Origin: Daucus carota subsp. sativus
Taxonomy: Eukaryota > Streptophyta > Magnoliopsida > Apiales > Apiaceae
Direction: 5' to 3'
NCBI RefSeq assembly: GCF_001625215.2
Contig: NC_030381.2
Location: 19,183,131 to 19,247,130, forward strand
Length of the DNA stretch: 64,000 nucleotides
Position numbers and translations under genes: made by a program
The notes under the pieces: generated by a model
Seen by the model: only the letters and a program-made list of their open reading frames with translations
The model's database searches: none
What the model was told of the DNA's origin: nothing
In this document: in pieces, positions 44,801 through 56,700 of the stretch
Numbering within the stretch: the first letter of the stretch is position 1
Layout: each line of letters starts with the position of its first letter

Positions 44801-46707
44801 AACTCTATGAAATTAAACCCACTTGAGAATGAGAATCAACAAATGCCATATGCCAAACGAGTTTGAACAAGAGGGATTAAAGAGGTGGAGTATGTAAACC
44901 AAATAATATGCATACAAATGCAAACTAAATCAAACTTATAGAAGCAGGAGATCATCAACACTTGCTTGTTAACAATCAACACTTGTTATTTTTGTAACAC
45001 TGGCTTGTTTACTTGTTGTGCAACACTTTGGTTTATGCTTTAAGTCAAAGTTTACTCAAAGTAATGCTTTAAATCAAAGTTTACTTTCATAGACAATAGT
45101 TCTGAATTTACTGATTAGCCTGTGATTATGAGAATTTGTATTAAAACAAATTTTATATAAAACCTGAAGGCTGGGATATGTACGTGTGATAGTTGAACAT
45201 GCCATCTTTATGATTACTTAGAGATTTTAGGTATCCTAGAAAGATATTGCTCATGTATGTTTTTTACAAAATCCAAAATGCTTGAAATTTATGCACTGGC
45301 CTCTGTACTTGGTTTCAGTGGATTGTTGCATATTTCAAATATAACTCGAGAACGAGTCACATCTGTTGGGGACTTACTGGCAGTTGATGAGAAGGTCAAA
45401 GCTTTGGTTATAAAGTCGATGTTTCCTGGCAAAATATCTCTGAGGTAAAGTAGAAAGAAAATAATGTTTCTGTCAGTTTTTTTTTACTTGCTGTTTTGCT
45501 GTCAGTTCAGATTTTTATAATTAGTTGAGATTGTATCCTAAAAATGCATTCCCCCTAAATTTGCTCTTATGTTCAGGCTTGTCATTTCTGAATATTATTT
45601 TCTCCCAAAACATTAATTTCTTAAGTTATTCCTTCCTCTGTCCCCGCTCATTTTTATTCAGTTTTTTTCCATTGCTTGGCACACATTTGAAGGCTTCTAT
45701 AAAATACAGTTTTATAATATATTTTTTAAAATTTTGTTTCTGAATAAAAATTTAAATATTATATTTTTATTCAGGAGATTTTTTTATATAAAAAAACAAT
45801 TTATGAAACTATATTTTGTAAGAGCCTTAAAATGTGTGCCGAGCCCTCCCTCCCAAATTATTAATTCACCGGGACGGAGGGAGTACAATCATTTGATAAA
45901 GTCTGCAGTCAGAAGGATATAAAAGAGCAGTTTTTCGTTTTTGACTGTTCAGTGTCTGAATACGTCATCACTAATAAGTTTGGGGAGCCACATAATAATT
46001 GGTCAAGTTAATCTGCATGCCGTGTCTTTTACACTGTGTCTTGTCTCGTGTTCAAAAAAGGAAAGAAAAGAAAAGAAAGGGAGAAAAATATCAAAAAAAA
46101 TTCATTGTTGTACTTCTGCTTGTTTTCTGGCAGGAAGAGAAGAGGGAAATTTTTAAATGTATCTGGAGATAGTGTAGTACAAGCAGGATCTTCATACCCT
46201 TCTCTTTTCTATAAATTTATAATGCTACATACAATGGGGTGGCTGTTTATCATAATTTTACATATACATGCATGTATATTTAGTGGCTACAATCACCGAT
46301 ATGCTATAAATTCACTTTCTTTTGCCATGTGCAGTACTGCTGAACTTGAGAGTGAGCCTGGATTGTTTGTGTCTAACAAGGAGGTACCATAGAATTTCTT
46401 ATTTACACATCTAAAATTCTTTAGGCGCATCTTTTATGCTATCATAACATGGATTGACCCTTTATTGTGATATCAACGCATTGACCCTTTGATTTGATAG
46501 AGAGTATTCTCTGAGGCTGAGATGATGGCGAATAAGTACAGGCAGAAGATACCAAAAGTCCCAGCAGCGCGAGATATAGAAGCCTTTCCTGATGATACCC
46601 TTCCATACGAAGATGAAGAAAAATTATTCTCAAATTGGACATGGTTCGAATTTGAAAGAGATGATAAAACGAGTTCTTCGGTGCCCAAGAATCTTAAGTT
46701 GAGGTAA
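38804..46707 (+). CDS. Chloroplast S1-domain RNA-binding protein (RLSB/PDE338-like)
   Basis: Nuclear-encoded plastid RNA-binding protein; the family member RLSB binds rbcL mRNA and supports Rubisco large-subunit expression (family knowledge). Exons: 38804-39712, 43130-43204, 43316-43387, 44035-44115, 44216-44313, 45319-45444, 46335-46383 and 46501-46707, all GT-AG and phase-consistent, giving 538 residues. The first about 65 residues are Ser/Thr/Pro-rich and acid-free, fitting a plastid transit peptide. An acidic stretch (residues about 85-185) precedes three S1-type OB folds: KPGDFVVGVVVSG in exon 1, EPIEVRITEWSSNGLLTRIE|GLRAFLP in exons 2-3, and LLDGTVKKIFPYGAQIRI...SGLLHIS in exons 5-6. 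The C-terminus SNWTWFEFERDD is distinctive. Intron 1 is 3.4 kb with nested MITEs; intron 6 holds another MITE. Confidence 0.85.
40402..41156. mobile_element. PIF/Harbinger-type MITE (outer), split by a sister copy
   Basis: The ends are GAGCAAGTCCAACAGTG and CACTGTTGGACTTGCTC. Subtracting the inner element and one TAA copy leaves 376 bp, the same length as the inner element. The flanks are TTA and TTG, a slightly decayed 3-bp duplication. Lies in intron 1 of the S1-domain gene. Confidence 0.85.
40652..41027. mobile_element. PIF/Harbinger-type MITE (inner)
   Basis: 376 bp, from GAGCAAGTCCAACAGTGTCC to TTCTCTTGGACTTGCTC, flanked by TAA on both sides (40649-40651, 41028-41030). It is inserted inside the outer element of the same family. 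Confidence 0.88.
41242..42714. repeat. Duplicated intron segment (two diverged copies 1.4 kb apart)
   Basis: About 70 bp starting TTTCATGTGCCACCATCCAA at 41247 and ending AGCTCGAATCAA recurs near 42645-42714. A GAGATAAGYTGTCCTC phrase upstream of each copy (40316 and 42630) shows the duplication was longer. The first copy later received the MITE pair. A further MITE-like segment (41897-42211, ends GCATGTTTGG and ACACAAACAGAC) lies between. Confidence 0.6.
45627..45885. mobile_element. Stowaway-like MITE in intron 6 of the S1-domain gene
   Basis: It begins TATTCCTTCCTCTGTCCCCG and ends CGGGACGGAGGGAGTA with TA edges. The left repeat is diverged from the right one. Confidence 0.75.
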
Positions 46708-48342
46708 AACACATGTAGCCAGGAAAGAGTGTGGAGGCCTTTTCGACTGCACTTCTGACACTACTACGAATTGGAGATGATAACCGATAGGATGAGTTGG
46801 TCGTAAACAAGGTATATTTTGTATATTTAAAAGCTTTGTGTAGTTAATTTTAAATCAAGATACATCCACATCGAACGTCATAAGGCAAAACTTTGATCAT
46901 TTTTCTCCGCTTGTCCCACAAATTTTGTATAGGAGTACCATGAATCTGGTGTTCCTTTTATATGTATCAGTAGTTGCATATAGTCTGTATAGAATAACCC
47001 AGCAAATCAATGATTTACCATCTTATTATTCGACTTGGCTTCATTGGTAGGTAACTGTAATTTTTATTTTCCCTGTCAAGGAGATGAGAGGTGATGTATC
47101 TATTTTTACATTTTCCATTTAGTGTGACATGATCTGCTTGTAGATATCACATTAGCTTGTAAGAAGTTGGTTTTGAAGGATCGCTGAACTAATATAAACA
47201 TGCATGAAACTAGGGCTCATCAGGGGTGTCGGCGATTCCTGAACCAGACGGATGGAATAACTGAACCGCGAGTTCCGAAATCCGTTAACTCTGTTAACTT
47301 GTTATGATGAGAAACATACATGTGTGTGATGTGTGAGCTCCCCTGTGTGTAACAGACCTATCAAGCTATTCTAAATTCAGGGTTCTGGGCTCCATGAATC
47401 TAATAATGAAGTGTAGCTAGAGCAAAAACACCCCAAAGTTACAAAACATAGTAGACTTTACTCAACTAGATGTTTAAATTATGTGTTTGGCATGATTGAA
47501 GTTTTACAATACAAGAAGATAACATATGGGGCAATAATTACAGATGGAGCAGGGAGCAAGATGCATGAAAATGTGAGGGTATGGACAAATATTTAGGCAG
47601 CATCTATGGCACTATGTTGTAATAAATCAAGTACTTTATCAGTTAACTGTAGTTAAGTAAGCCATGTTCCCTGTGAAGTGTATACTTGTGTGGTGTCCAT
47701 GTTGGTAGGGTCTAAAGTACCAATTGTCATCTTCAGTTTACTATACTGGCTATGCTAATAAAAAGTTGCTCACCGTCTCCCTACTTGAGAACCTCCCTTG
47801 GCAGTAAGCATAGGGATTTAGGGGTGACAGATGTCTACGCCTCGGCTCGAACTCGAACTCAAACTCGGTCCCTTCCTAAACTCGAACTCAAACTCAGTCC
47901 CTTGGCTCAAACTTGAACTGAACTTGCACTCAAACTCAGTCTCTTGGCTCAAACTTAAACTCGGACTTGAACGCTAACCTGTCTTGAAAAAGACAAATAA
48001 AAAATTAATATGAATACGATATGCTAAATTTGAATAAACTTGTTACAACGAGTCCTGGAGATTTACATATTTACAAACACGAAATTAACAATGATTTGGC
48101 AGCACCCTCTGACCCCTGAGAGGGCACATAAACCACTACTGTACCTATTATTCAGCATCCAAGTCTAATGTTGACATTTTGAAATCTGATTTATGAAAAG
48201 TGTGAAAATTAATGGTGATTTTACTAGTGTATCTTGGGTTACACTTAACCATTAAAATGCATGCCCAGGACCAGCTCAGTCAATTAAGTGAAGATCGTTC
48301 ACACAGATATATAGCTTAGGTTACACTATTTCTAGTTACTAA
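46708..48342. other. Spacer with a CTCGAACTCAAACTC minisatellite
   Basis: No gene follows the S1-domain stop codon. Positions 47843-47972 consist of imperfect units around CTCGAACTCAAACTCGGTCC / CTTGGCTCAAACTTGAACT, each ending GTCYCTTGGCTC. The rest probably includes the 3' UTR and anonymous AT-rich DNA. Confidence 0.6.
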
Positions 48343-48726
48343 GAGCATCTCCAGCAGTGTCTCAGTGTCTTCCTTATAAATATTATAAAATATTGGATCC
48401 TAGTGATTTATGACAAGATTTTGTATTTCAACTCCAACAATGATCCTTATAATTCATTCCTTATTATTATTATAATAATAAATTTGGAAAGAGATTGATA
48501 AAAGATGGAAGAAAGAGAGAGAAAATAAGTTACAATAACAGAGAGAAATGATTTTTTTATTAAAGAAATCAAATAAGGCATGGCTAGTGGTGCCTTATTA
48601 ATAAGGCATTGAAGGAGGATCCTAGTGATTTAAGGCACCTCTAAGACACTGCTGGAGCACTAATTTATATCACATTCCTTGTAATTGGACTTAGGACATG
48701 AAATAGGGAAGCCGCTGGAGTTGCTC
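48343..48726. mobile_element. PIF/Harbinger-type MITE
   Basis: GAGCATCTCCAGCAGTGTC at the left and GGAGTTGCTC at the right, flanked by TAA on both sides (48340-48342, 48727-48729). It is a subfamily related to the GAGCAAGTCC elements and shares the phrases TCCTAGTGATTTA and AAGGCA(C/T)..CTA. Confidence 0.85.
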
Positions 48727-50596
48727 TAAGATGCACTTGTTGATTGAGTGACATCAACTCCTTCAAGTAGGTTTCCTAGTAAAAGAGGAACCCCAGCTCC
48801 AAGAAGATACTCTTACACATACTACAATCACCTTGTTTATGATTCTGTGAAAATGGATATACTGCATATCCCACAGCCTTATCTAAGCGTATCATAATAA
48901 CAGGGCAGAGTTAGAAGCTTACTGTGAGTTTTAATAATTCCGCTCTGATTTTCGGATTCCATTTAATATCCATAATAATAACAATAATTTGATGATATAA
49001 TTTTATGCATATGATACGAGGGTCTTGTACACAAATTCAGATTTTCTCGGGAACTTGTATAGGGTTCAAAATGTGGTCCTGGATAATATTTGATTTGAAA
49101 TAAACTAACAGTTCAAAATGTGGATCGTATTTGATTTGAAATAAATTAACAACGGCGGTTAAGTACGGTGAAAAATTCAAAAGTGCACATAAAATTTGAG
49201 GAGTAGTTTCATAAAATTCCTAAACAACAACCCAGGGTTAGACTTATAAAGAATTAGAAACACCCATATCAAAATGTTCTTTCCTTGGTTCATACAATAC
49301 ATATCACATAAAAAACTGATTAAGCCATTTCAAGATTAGTGACATTAATGAGTGAAATCCATGATTTGTGTGGATAAACACAAGTAGCAGTACTATAATA
49401 AGTCAAAACCTAAAACCCTAAAAGTAGACCAACCCAACAAAATAAAATAAAACCCCTAAATCGTTTTATGTGCCTTAATTTATTGGGACCTTCACTTCAT
49501 GTGATTGTAGTATTTGTATATACTACTTGTATCTCTCTTTAGCCCTACTCCCAAAACACCTCCACTACTGCTCATCGATTAACCAAACGCACCCTTCATT
49601 TTATTTTTATTTTCACCTTTTTTTCCATTTTTATCTATGCAATCATGGTAAGTTAATTTTTTTTACTGGCTACCTGATTTTGCATTTTCAGAACATCTCC
49701 AGCGTTAACTATAATCATTGACTAAATTGAACCTGCAAGACATTATTAAAATTTATTGAACCTGTAAAACATTGCTATAATCATTGACTAAATTGAACCT
49801 GCAAGACATTATTAAAATTTGTTGAACATGTAAAACATTGTGCGTTAATGGTATTGAATAAATTGATTGTATATAATTTAGATACAGTATATTATCAATA
49901 TTTTAGAGTATTAAAATAGAATATATCAATTCAATATGATAATAAATGATGTGCAATCTTTCAACAGGTTTCTTATACACTTGTAGAGATTCGACAAATA
50001 TAGTCATCAACAAGTCCGATATATCTTAAACCAAAATGTGAGATATTAATATTTTAGGGATGTTTTAGAATATTAAAAACATATAATATGTTTTTTTTAA
50101 AAATATTACATATATTTTTAAACTATTTTTGTCAATAAAAAATTAATTTCCTTCGATTCCAATATATCTTCTACTCTCATTTTTTCTCTTCTCTCTAATA
50201 TTAATTCAAACATATTAGTGTTTTAATAATAAAATATTGTTATAAATTATATTACTTAAATTTATATACTAAAATTTGTTATATGTTTTTTTAAAAATAT
50301 TACTATATATTTTTAAACTATTTTTGTCAATAAAAAATTAATTTCCTTCGATTCCAATATATCTTCTCCTCTCAATTTTTTCTCTTCTCTCTAATATTAA
50401 TTCAAACATATTAGTGTTTTAATAATAAAATATTGTTATAAATTATATTACTTAAATTTATATACTAAAATTTGTTCTCAATCACTGAAGACACTGTTTA
50501 TAGGATACTTTGCCCGAACATCGTTCCTTTAAATGCATCATTACTGACAAACACAAATATGTTAGTTTAAATAAGATAGAAACAAAAGAACTAATG
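48727..50596. other. Gene-free spacer with three local tandem duplications
   Basis: There are three tandem duplications. Around 49064 and 49111 the phrase GTTCAAAATGTGG...ATTTGATTTGAAATAAA repeats with a 47-bp period. A 66-bp unit starting CTATAATCATTGACTAAATT repeats at 49709 and 49775. A 195-bp unit starting ATATGTTTTTTT repeats at 50086 and 50281 with only a few differences. No coding region is seen. Confidence 0.8.
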
Positions 50597-50904
50597 TAAT
50601 CCCTCCGTCTCAATTATAGGTTCATTTTGGAATAAACACACATATTAAGAAAAAAGTTGGTTATATAGCATCTTATCTCATGTGTCATTAATTAGTGCAT
50701 TGATAAGTGAGAATATAGTTGAGTTTCAAAAAAATCACAATAAATATAAGGATTTAATGCATTGAGAAATGAGAATAATGTTGAGTTTCAAAAAAATCAC
50801 AATTAATATGTAGATAAATTTGTATTAAAAGAAGAGATGGACAAGTATTTTGAGACAATTTTTTTTTTTTCAAAAGAGACCTATAAATTGAGACCGAGGA
50901 AGTA
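50597..50904. mobile_element. Stowaway-like MITE
   Basis: TAATCCCTCCGTCTCAATTA (then TAGGT) mirrors ACCTATAAATTGAGACCGAG (then GAAGTA). Inside, an approximately 70-bp phrase with GTTGAGTTTCAAAAAAATCACAA occurs twice (near 50719 and 50781). Confidence 0.8.
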
Positions 50905-51196
50905 GTACAGTAGCTAATGCCTAATAATACAAATATTTCTTTCTTTCTTTTTCATTTCACAAACCCCTGAGCATCCTCAAAACCTCCTATTCCCCCGGCT
51001 GTACTCTACCATACTCTTTTTTTTCTAACAAACATGTTATATGGGTGGTAATTTATTTTTGTTACACTTACCAAAAATATTTATCTAAAGCATGTTTTTT
51101 TGAAAAAAAATATTCATTTTTGTTACTAAAAAAATCAAATAAACTAGAATTAAAAAAGTAATTCTGAGCTCACCACTAAATTTAACAAAGACATTA

Positions 51197-52650
51197 GAGC
51201 AAGTCCAACAGTGTCCTAGTTGAGCCCTAAATATAATATAAAATATGATGTCCTAGTGATTTAAGACATGTATTTATCAATGTGTCTTATTATTAATATA
51301 TGTTTAATATTTTATTATAAAATATTTTCTTTCTATCATTAAAACACAATATAAGGTAGAGAAAGAAATAGATTGGATATATAATCAATATACTTATATA
51401 AAGGAGAAGCGAGGGGCGTGTAGGTGGCGCCTCACACATCGCTCAGTTCTATTTTTCTAATATTCTGGAATTTTTGGATGAAAAAATATCAAAAATTAGA
51501 ACTACCTTTTTTAGTTTCGGTTATATTTGAAGCAAGTTTCAGAATCTGATTTTGTTTCAAATTATTTATGGAATATAGTGACTTGAAAATTTTAATCTGA
51601 TTTTGTTTCAGGTTATTATTTAATTATGGGAAAGGTACAAATTATTTACGTGATAGTTCCTTTGCTCGATTTTTAAAGGAGAAGCGAGGAGCGTGTAGGT
51701 GGCGGCTCACACATTGTTCTGTTCAATTTTTCTAATTTTCTGGAATTTTTGGATGAAAAATATCAAAATTAGAATTACCTTTTTTAGTTTCAGGTATATT
51801 AGAAGCAAGTTTCAGAATTTGATTTTGTTTTAAATTATTTATGAAATATAGTAGCTTAAAAGTTTTAATCTGATTTTGTTTCGGATCATTTAATTATGGG
51901 AATGAGTAGCACACAAGTCTCTCTGCACCTATAAATACCCCTGTAGATCGTAAGGTTGCACCTATAAATACCCCTATAGATTGTAGGGTTTTGGACCAGC
52001 TAAACACAACCTTCTCCCTCTCAATACCACAACCCTACCTCTCTCTGTTGATAGTTCTCTTGCTTGATTTCTAACCCGGAAGTGCCGTTTTTCTGCAACG
52101 ATAAGTGAAGGCTGTTTATACAGTATTAAAAAAATAAAGGTGGTTACAAGTAAAGGTAGTTATAGACCGCTATATTGGAGTCGACAAATCCAAACAAGGG
52201 TAGTTATAGACCACTATCTCACAGATTTAAGTTAAATGTTTTTGTGCACAATCAATCCAAAAAAATTGGAGGAATGTGACAATGTAAGAACATGATTACG
52301 TTTAAAAGAACAAATAAAATTAAGATTCGTCATGATTTAAATTGGTAATTATGTGTATAAATTTATTTTCATTTTTTCACCATGAATTATAGTCCAATTT
52401 TGCAATTTTATATATTAGCATTGGTATTACATCAAAATTTTTATAATATAAATTTATTTTATCCTAAAAATATTAATTTTCAAGTATTAATATATTTTTT
52501 ATAGACAACCACAAAATTATTTTATTTTACAAATATTAATATTGAATCATTAATATAATTTTTATAGACCGCCGCAACGCGCGGCTTCTCAACTAGTTTT
52601 ATATAAAATATAGGCAATGATAGAAGTGCATGTTAATAAGTCTCGAAGAG
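51197..52650. mobile_element. Truncated GAGCAAGTCC MITE split by a Helitron
   Basis: It starts TTA|GAGCAAGTCCAACAGTGTCC at 51197 and runs in homology with the 376-bp elements up to about 51384, where the Helitron begins. Homology resumes after 52596 (ATATAAAATATAGGCAATGA) and fades. The right terminal repeat is not found. Confidence 0.65.
51385..52596 (+). mobile_element. Non-autonomous Helitron with RPA-like fragments
   Basis: The 5' end TCAATATACTTATATAAAGG follows an A. The 3' end has the hairpin GCCGC-AACGC-GCGGC, then TTCTCAACTAG, followed by T, matching the Helitron rule (5' TC, 3' CTRR, insertion between A and T). The first 275 bp, including GAGAAGCGAGGGGCGTGTAG, are repeated from 51675 (GAGAAGCGAGGAGCGTGTAG), a duplicated 5' end. 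Near 52120-52240 the plus strand reads ISEGCLYSIKKIKVVTSKGS and then a duplicated GSYRPLSHRFKLNVFVHNQS, a DUF223/RPA-like remnant. No Rep/helicase is present. Confidence 0.8.
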
Positions 52651-52988
52651 GTTGTCCAGCTAAAATTATTCTTAGTAAATACTCCTTGCTAGTATTTTGT
52701 ACATACTGTGTTTTGAATAGTTTAAAGATATTCTTGTAATACAATTTTCAATATTCGACTAATATACATTATACTCATAAAATAATTTAATTTAGTTTAA
52801 TTATCACGAATAGACAATGAACTCATATTGTTTTTAGGGTATATTTTTTTTTTCAAAAAGACATAAAATGAGAGGAGGGAAACACTAGAGAGTATTTAAA
52901 CAATATATCCATGATTAATGTCCTAAATATTATGATACAGAAAAATAATCCCACATAACATTTAGTGAAGGCTACATATATATTTATA

Positions 52989-53089
52989 CAAAACGCTATA
53001 TCGTTTAGCGTTCTATTAGGTTTAAGAGAACAAAACGCTAGTTGCAATCTAGTGTAGCGTTTTGATGGCGCTGAAACATCAAAACGCTA
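52989..53089. repeat. Cluster of direct and inverted CAAAACGCTA motifs
   Basis: CAAAACGCTA occurs at 52989, 53031 and 53080. Its inverse occurs at 53055-53064 (TAGCGTTTTG) and partly at 53004-53012. The copies at 53031 and 53055 form a 10-bp stem with a 14-nt loop. The cluster lies about 0.65-0.75 kb upstream of the receptor kinase start codon. Confidence 0.7.
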
Positions 53090-53734
53090 AATTATGAGAC
53101 ATTGCTAACTGATATTGGGGATATTTTTTCCAACTCAGTTATTATTGACAATACTTCTAGAATTTTTGAGATTTGTGGTCATTTTTTAAAATATCTTTAG
53201 AAAAAACTTTAAAGCTGTGTTACAATATTCATAATTTTACCACCAAGTTTGTCTACCCTTAAATAAAAAAAGTTTTGCATACGAAAATAAAAAAGAAAAA
53301 AATATTAAAATGAAACCAGAGAGCTCCTGTTCACTGCAATGCACAAAAGATATATTTAGTGCAACATCTTTGAGTCCAAATCTCAAAAGCTGAGCCACTC
53401 TCTGAAGCAACCCTAAAGCTTACAGTGAAACCACTTAACCCCCTGCCTGCCGGAGTTTCAAGAACACATTTTTATTTTCCGGTAAGATGATAGCTTCAAG
53501 ATACACAACAACAATAACACTACTAGTTTCCTTTTGAAGTTTCTCTTTTTGTTCACATGCAATGAAACATTTACACACATTCACACACAAATGTGAGTTT
53601 TAAGCATTCTTATTATTATCTCACATTTGTGTTCTTCACATGCATGTTGTCTACTAGAGTGGACTTTCACTTTCACCATCACCACCACCACCACCATACT
53701 TGTAAGCCCATTTCTTGATTTTAAGTCTCAAAAA

Positions 53735-56700
53735 ATGGAGAAAAATAAAGCAACCCTTGATTTAGTCTCTTCACTTTTCTTGGTTTATTCTTGTTTTTTG
53801 GTAGTTTTTACAAGGCCAGAACTTGTGACATCTCTCTCTAGTGATGGCCAAGCTCTGCTCTCTCTGGTCTCTACTGCAGACCATTATGCAAAATCTTCAT
53901 CTTCTGTTTTGTCTACTTGGACCCCTTCAAGCCAAACTCCATGTTCTTGGCAAGGTATTACTTGTTCTCCACAAGACAGGGTTATTTCTGTTTCTATACC
54001 AAACACTTTTCTCAATCTCTCTGGTTTGCCTTTAGAGCTTTCTTCACTGTCATCTCTGCAGCTTCTTAATCTCTCTTCTACTAATATTTCTGGTCATATT
54101 CCATCTTATTTTGGCTCATTTAGTCATCTGCATCTTTTGGACTTGTCTTCGAATTCGTTGTCAGGGTCAATCCCTCCTGAACTAGGCCAGCTCAGTTCAC
54201 TGCAGTTTCTGTTCTTGAATACTAATCAACTCACAGATTCTATACCTCCACAAATTGGGAATCTTTCATCTTTGCAAGTGTTTTGTGTTCAAGATAATCT
54301 ACTTAATGGGTCGATTCCGTCGCAGTTAGGCTCATTAAGTTCCTTACAACAGTTTAGGATTGGGGGTAATCCATATTTGAGTGGAGCAATACCTCTGCAG
54401 TTGGGATTACTCACTAATCTCACAACATTTGGCGCGGCAGCTACTGGACTATCTGGTGTCATACCGCCTACATTTGGAAACTTGATCAATCTCCAAACTT
54501 TGGCAATTTACGACACTGAAATATCTGGGAGAATCCCTCCTGAACTTGGGCTGTGTTCAGAGCTGAGGAATTTGTATTTGCATATGAACAAGCTCACTGG
54601 TTCAATGCCTCAACAGTTGGGCAAGTTACAGAAACTTACTAGCTTGCTCCTGTGGGGAAACTCTCTTAGTGGACCTATCCCGGGTGAAATATCAAATTGT
54701 TCATCCCTAGTAGTGTTTGATGTTTCTGCAAATGAGTTAAGCGGTGTAATTCCAGGTGATTTGGGGAAGCTAGTACTTCTTGAAGAGCTGCATTTGTCTG
54801 ATAATTTTCTTACAGGGTCTATTCCATGGCAGTTGAGTAACTGCACTAGTCTTACAGCTCTTCAGCTTGACAAGAATCAACTTTCAGGTCCAATTCCATC
54901 ACAAATTGGAAATCTGAAATTCTTGCAGAGTTTCTTTCTTTGGGGGAATTTGGTCTCTGGAACTATACCAGCTTCTTTTGGGAACTGCACTGAACTATAT
55001 TCAGTCGATCTTTCTAAGAACAAACTCACTGGCAGTATACCTGAGGAGTTATTTGGTTTGAAAAAACTGAGCAAGCTACTATTACTGGGGAATTCTTTGT
55101 CGGGAGGGCTGCCTCCAAGTGTTGCTAATTGCCAGTCTTTAGTGAGATTAAGACTTGGGGAGAACCAGCTCTCAGGACACATTCCAAAGGAGTTGGGCCA
55201 ATTGCAAAATCTTGTGTTTCTTGATCTATATGCAAATCATTTCTCTGGTGGTTTGCCTGCGGAGATTGCTAATATAACGGTTCTTGAGCTTTTTGATGTG
55301 CACAATAACCATATCAGTGGTGATATACCATCTCGGTTGGGGGAGCTTGTGAATTTAGAGCAGCTTGATCTCAGCAGGAACGGTTTTACTGGAGAAATTC
55401 CTTGGAGTTTTGGGAACTTCAGTTACTTAAATAAAATGATTCTCAACAACAATTTGCTTACTGGTTCAATACCAAAGTCCATTAGGAATCTTCAGAAACT
55501 AACTCTACTTGATTTGAGCTTCAATAGTCTTTCTGGTGCAATCCCAGATGAGATTGGTGATGTTACAAGCTTAACCATTAGTCTAGACTTGAGCTCAAAT
55601 GGATTTACAGGTGAGATCCCTGAGACTATGTCTGATTTGACACAATTGCAAGCCCTCGATCTTTCGCACAACATGCTCCACGGAAAGATTGCAATTTTAG
55701 GTTCCCTCACAAGCCTTACTTCTTTAAATATTTCATACAATAATTTTTCAGGTCCTATACCCGTGACACCTTTTTTCAAAACATTATCTTCCGACTCATT
55801 CCTTGAAAATGAAGATCTTTGCCAATCTGTTAACGGTTATACTTGCTCCTCACATCAGTTTCGCAAGAACAGATTAAAATCTGCCAAGACTGTAGCTTTG
55901 GTAGCTGTTATTTTAACTTCTGTGACAATAGCAGTTGTTGCCTTCTGGATTTTCGTATCAAGGAATCACAGGTATATGGCAGACAAATCATCTTGCACAT
56001 TAGCCTCTTCATCGGGCCGAGAAGATTTTTCTTATCCCTGGACATTCATTCCATTTCAAAAGCTAAATTTCACTATCGACAACATCCTAGATTGCCTCAA
56101 AGATGAAAATGTGATCGGGAAAGGCTGTTCTGGAGTTGTTTACAAGGCAGAAATGCCCAATGGAGAGTTGATAGCAGTAAAGAAGCTTTGGAAAACAAAG
56201 GGAGATGAAGAGGCAGCTATAGACTCTTTTGCTGCAGAAATTCAAATCCTTGGGCACATTCGGCATAGGAACATAGTAAAGCTTTTAGGGTACTGTTCCA
56301 ATAAGAGTGTCAAACTCTTGCTCTACAACTATATCTCGAATGGGAATCTCCAACAACTTCTGCAGAGCAACAGAAATCTGGATTGGGAGACGAGGTATAA
56401 AGTTGCAGTTGGAGCAGCCCAGGGTCTTGCTTATCTTCATCATGACTGTGTTCCAACAATTCTACACAGAGATGTGAAATGCAATAACATTCTACTGGAC
56501 TCTAGGTTTGAAACTTATCTGGCTGATTTCGGACTGGCGAGGCTGATGAATTCTCCAACTTACCATCAAGCAATGTCCAGGGTAGCTGGTTCGTATGGAT
56601 ACATTGCCCCAGGCAAGTGACTTAAACTTCCTCGTCTTGCATAGATCTTAAGCATCAATAGCTAATTACAAATTATAATTTTGCTGTCATACTAACTGTG

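Noticed and set aside
53627..53734. N-terminal extension of the receptor kinase frame (36 codons)
   Set aside because: It starts at TTG. The ATG at 53735 is followed by a proper signal peptide and matches the usual family start.
54289..55779. Several minus-strand open frames inside the receptor kinase LRR region
   Set aside because: They are antisense shadows of the repetitive LRR coding sequence, with the same period as the LRRs.
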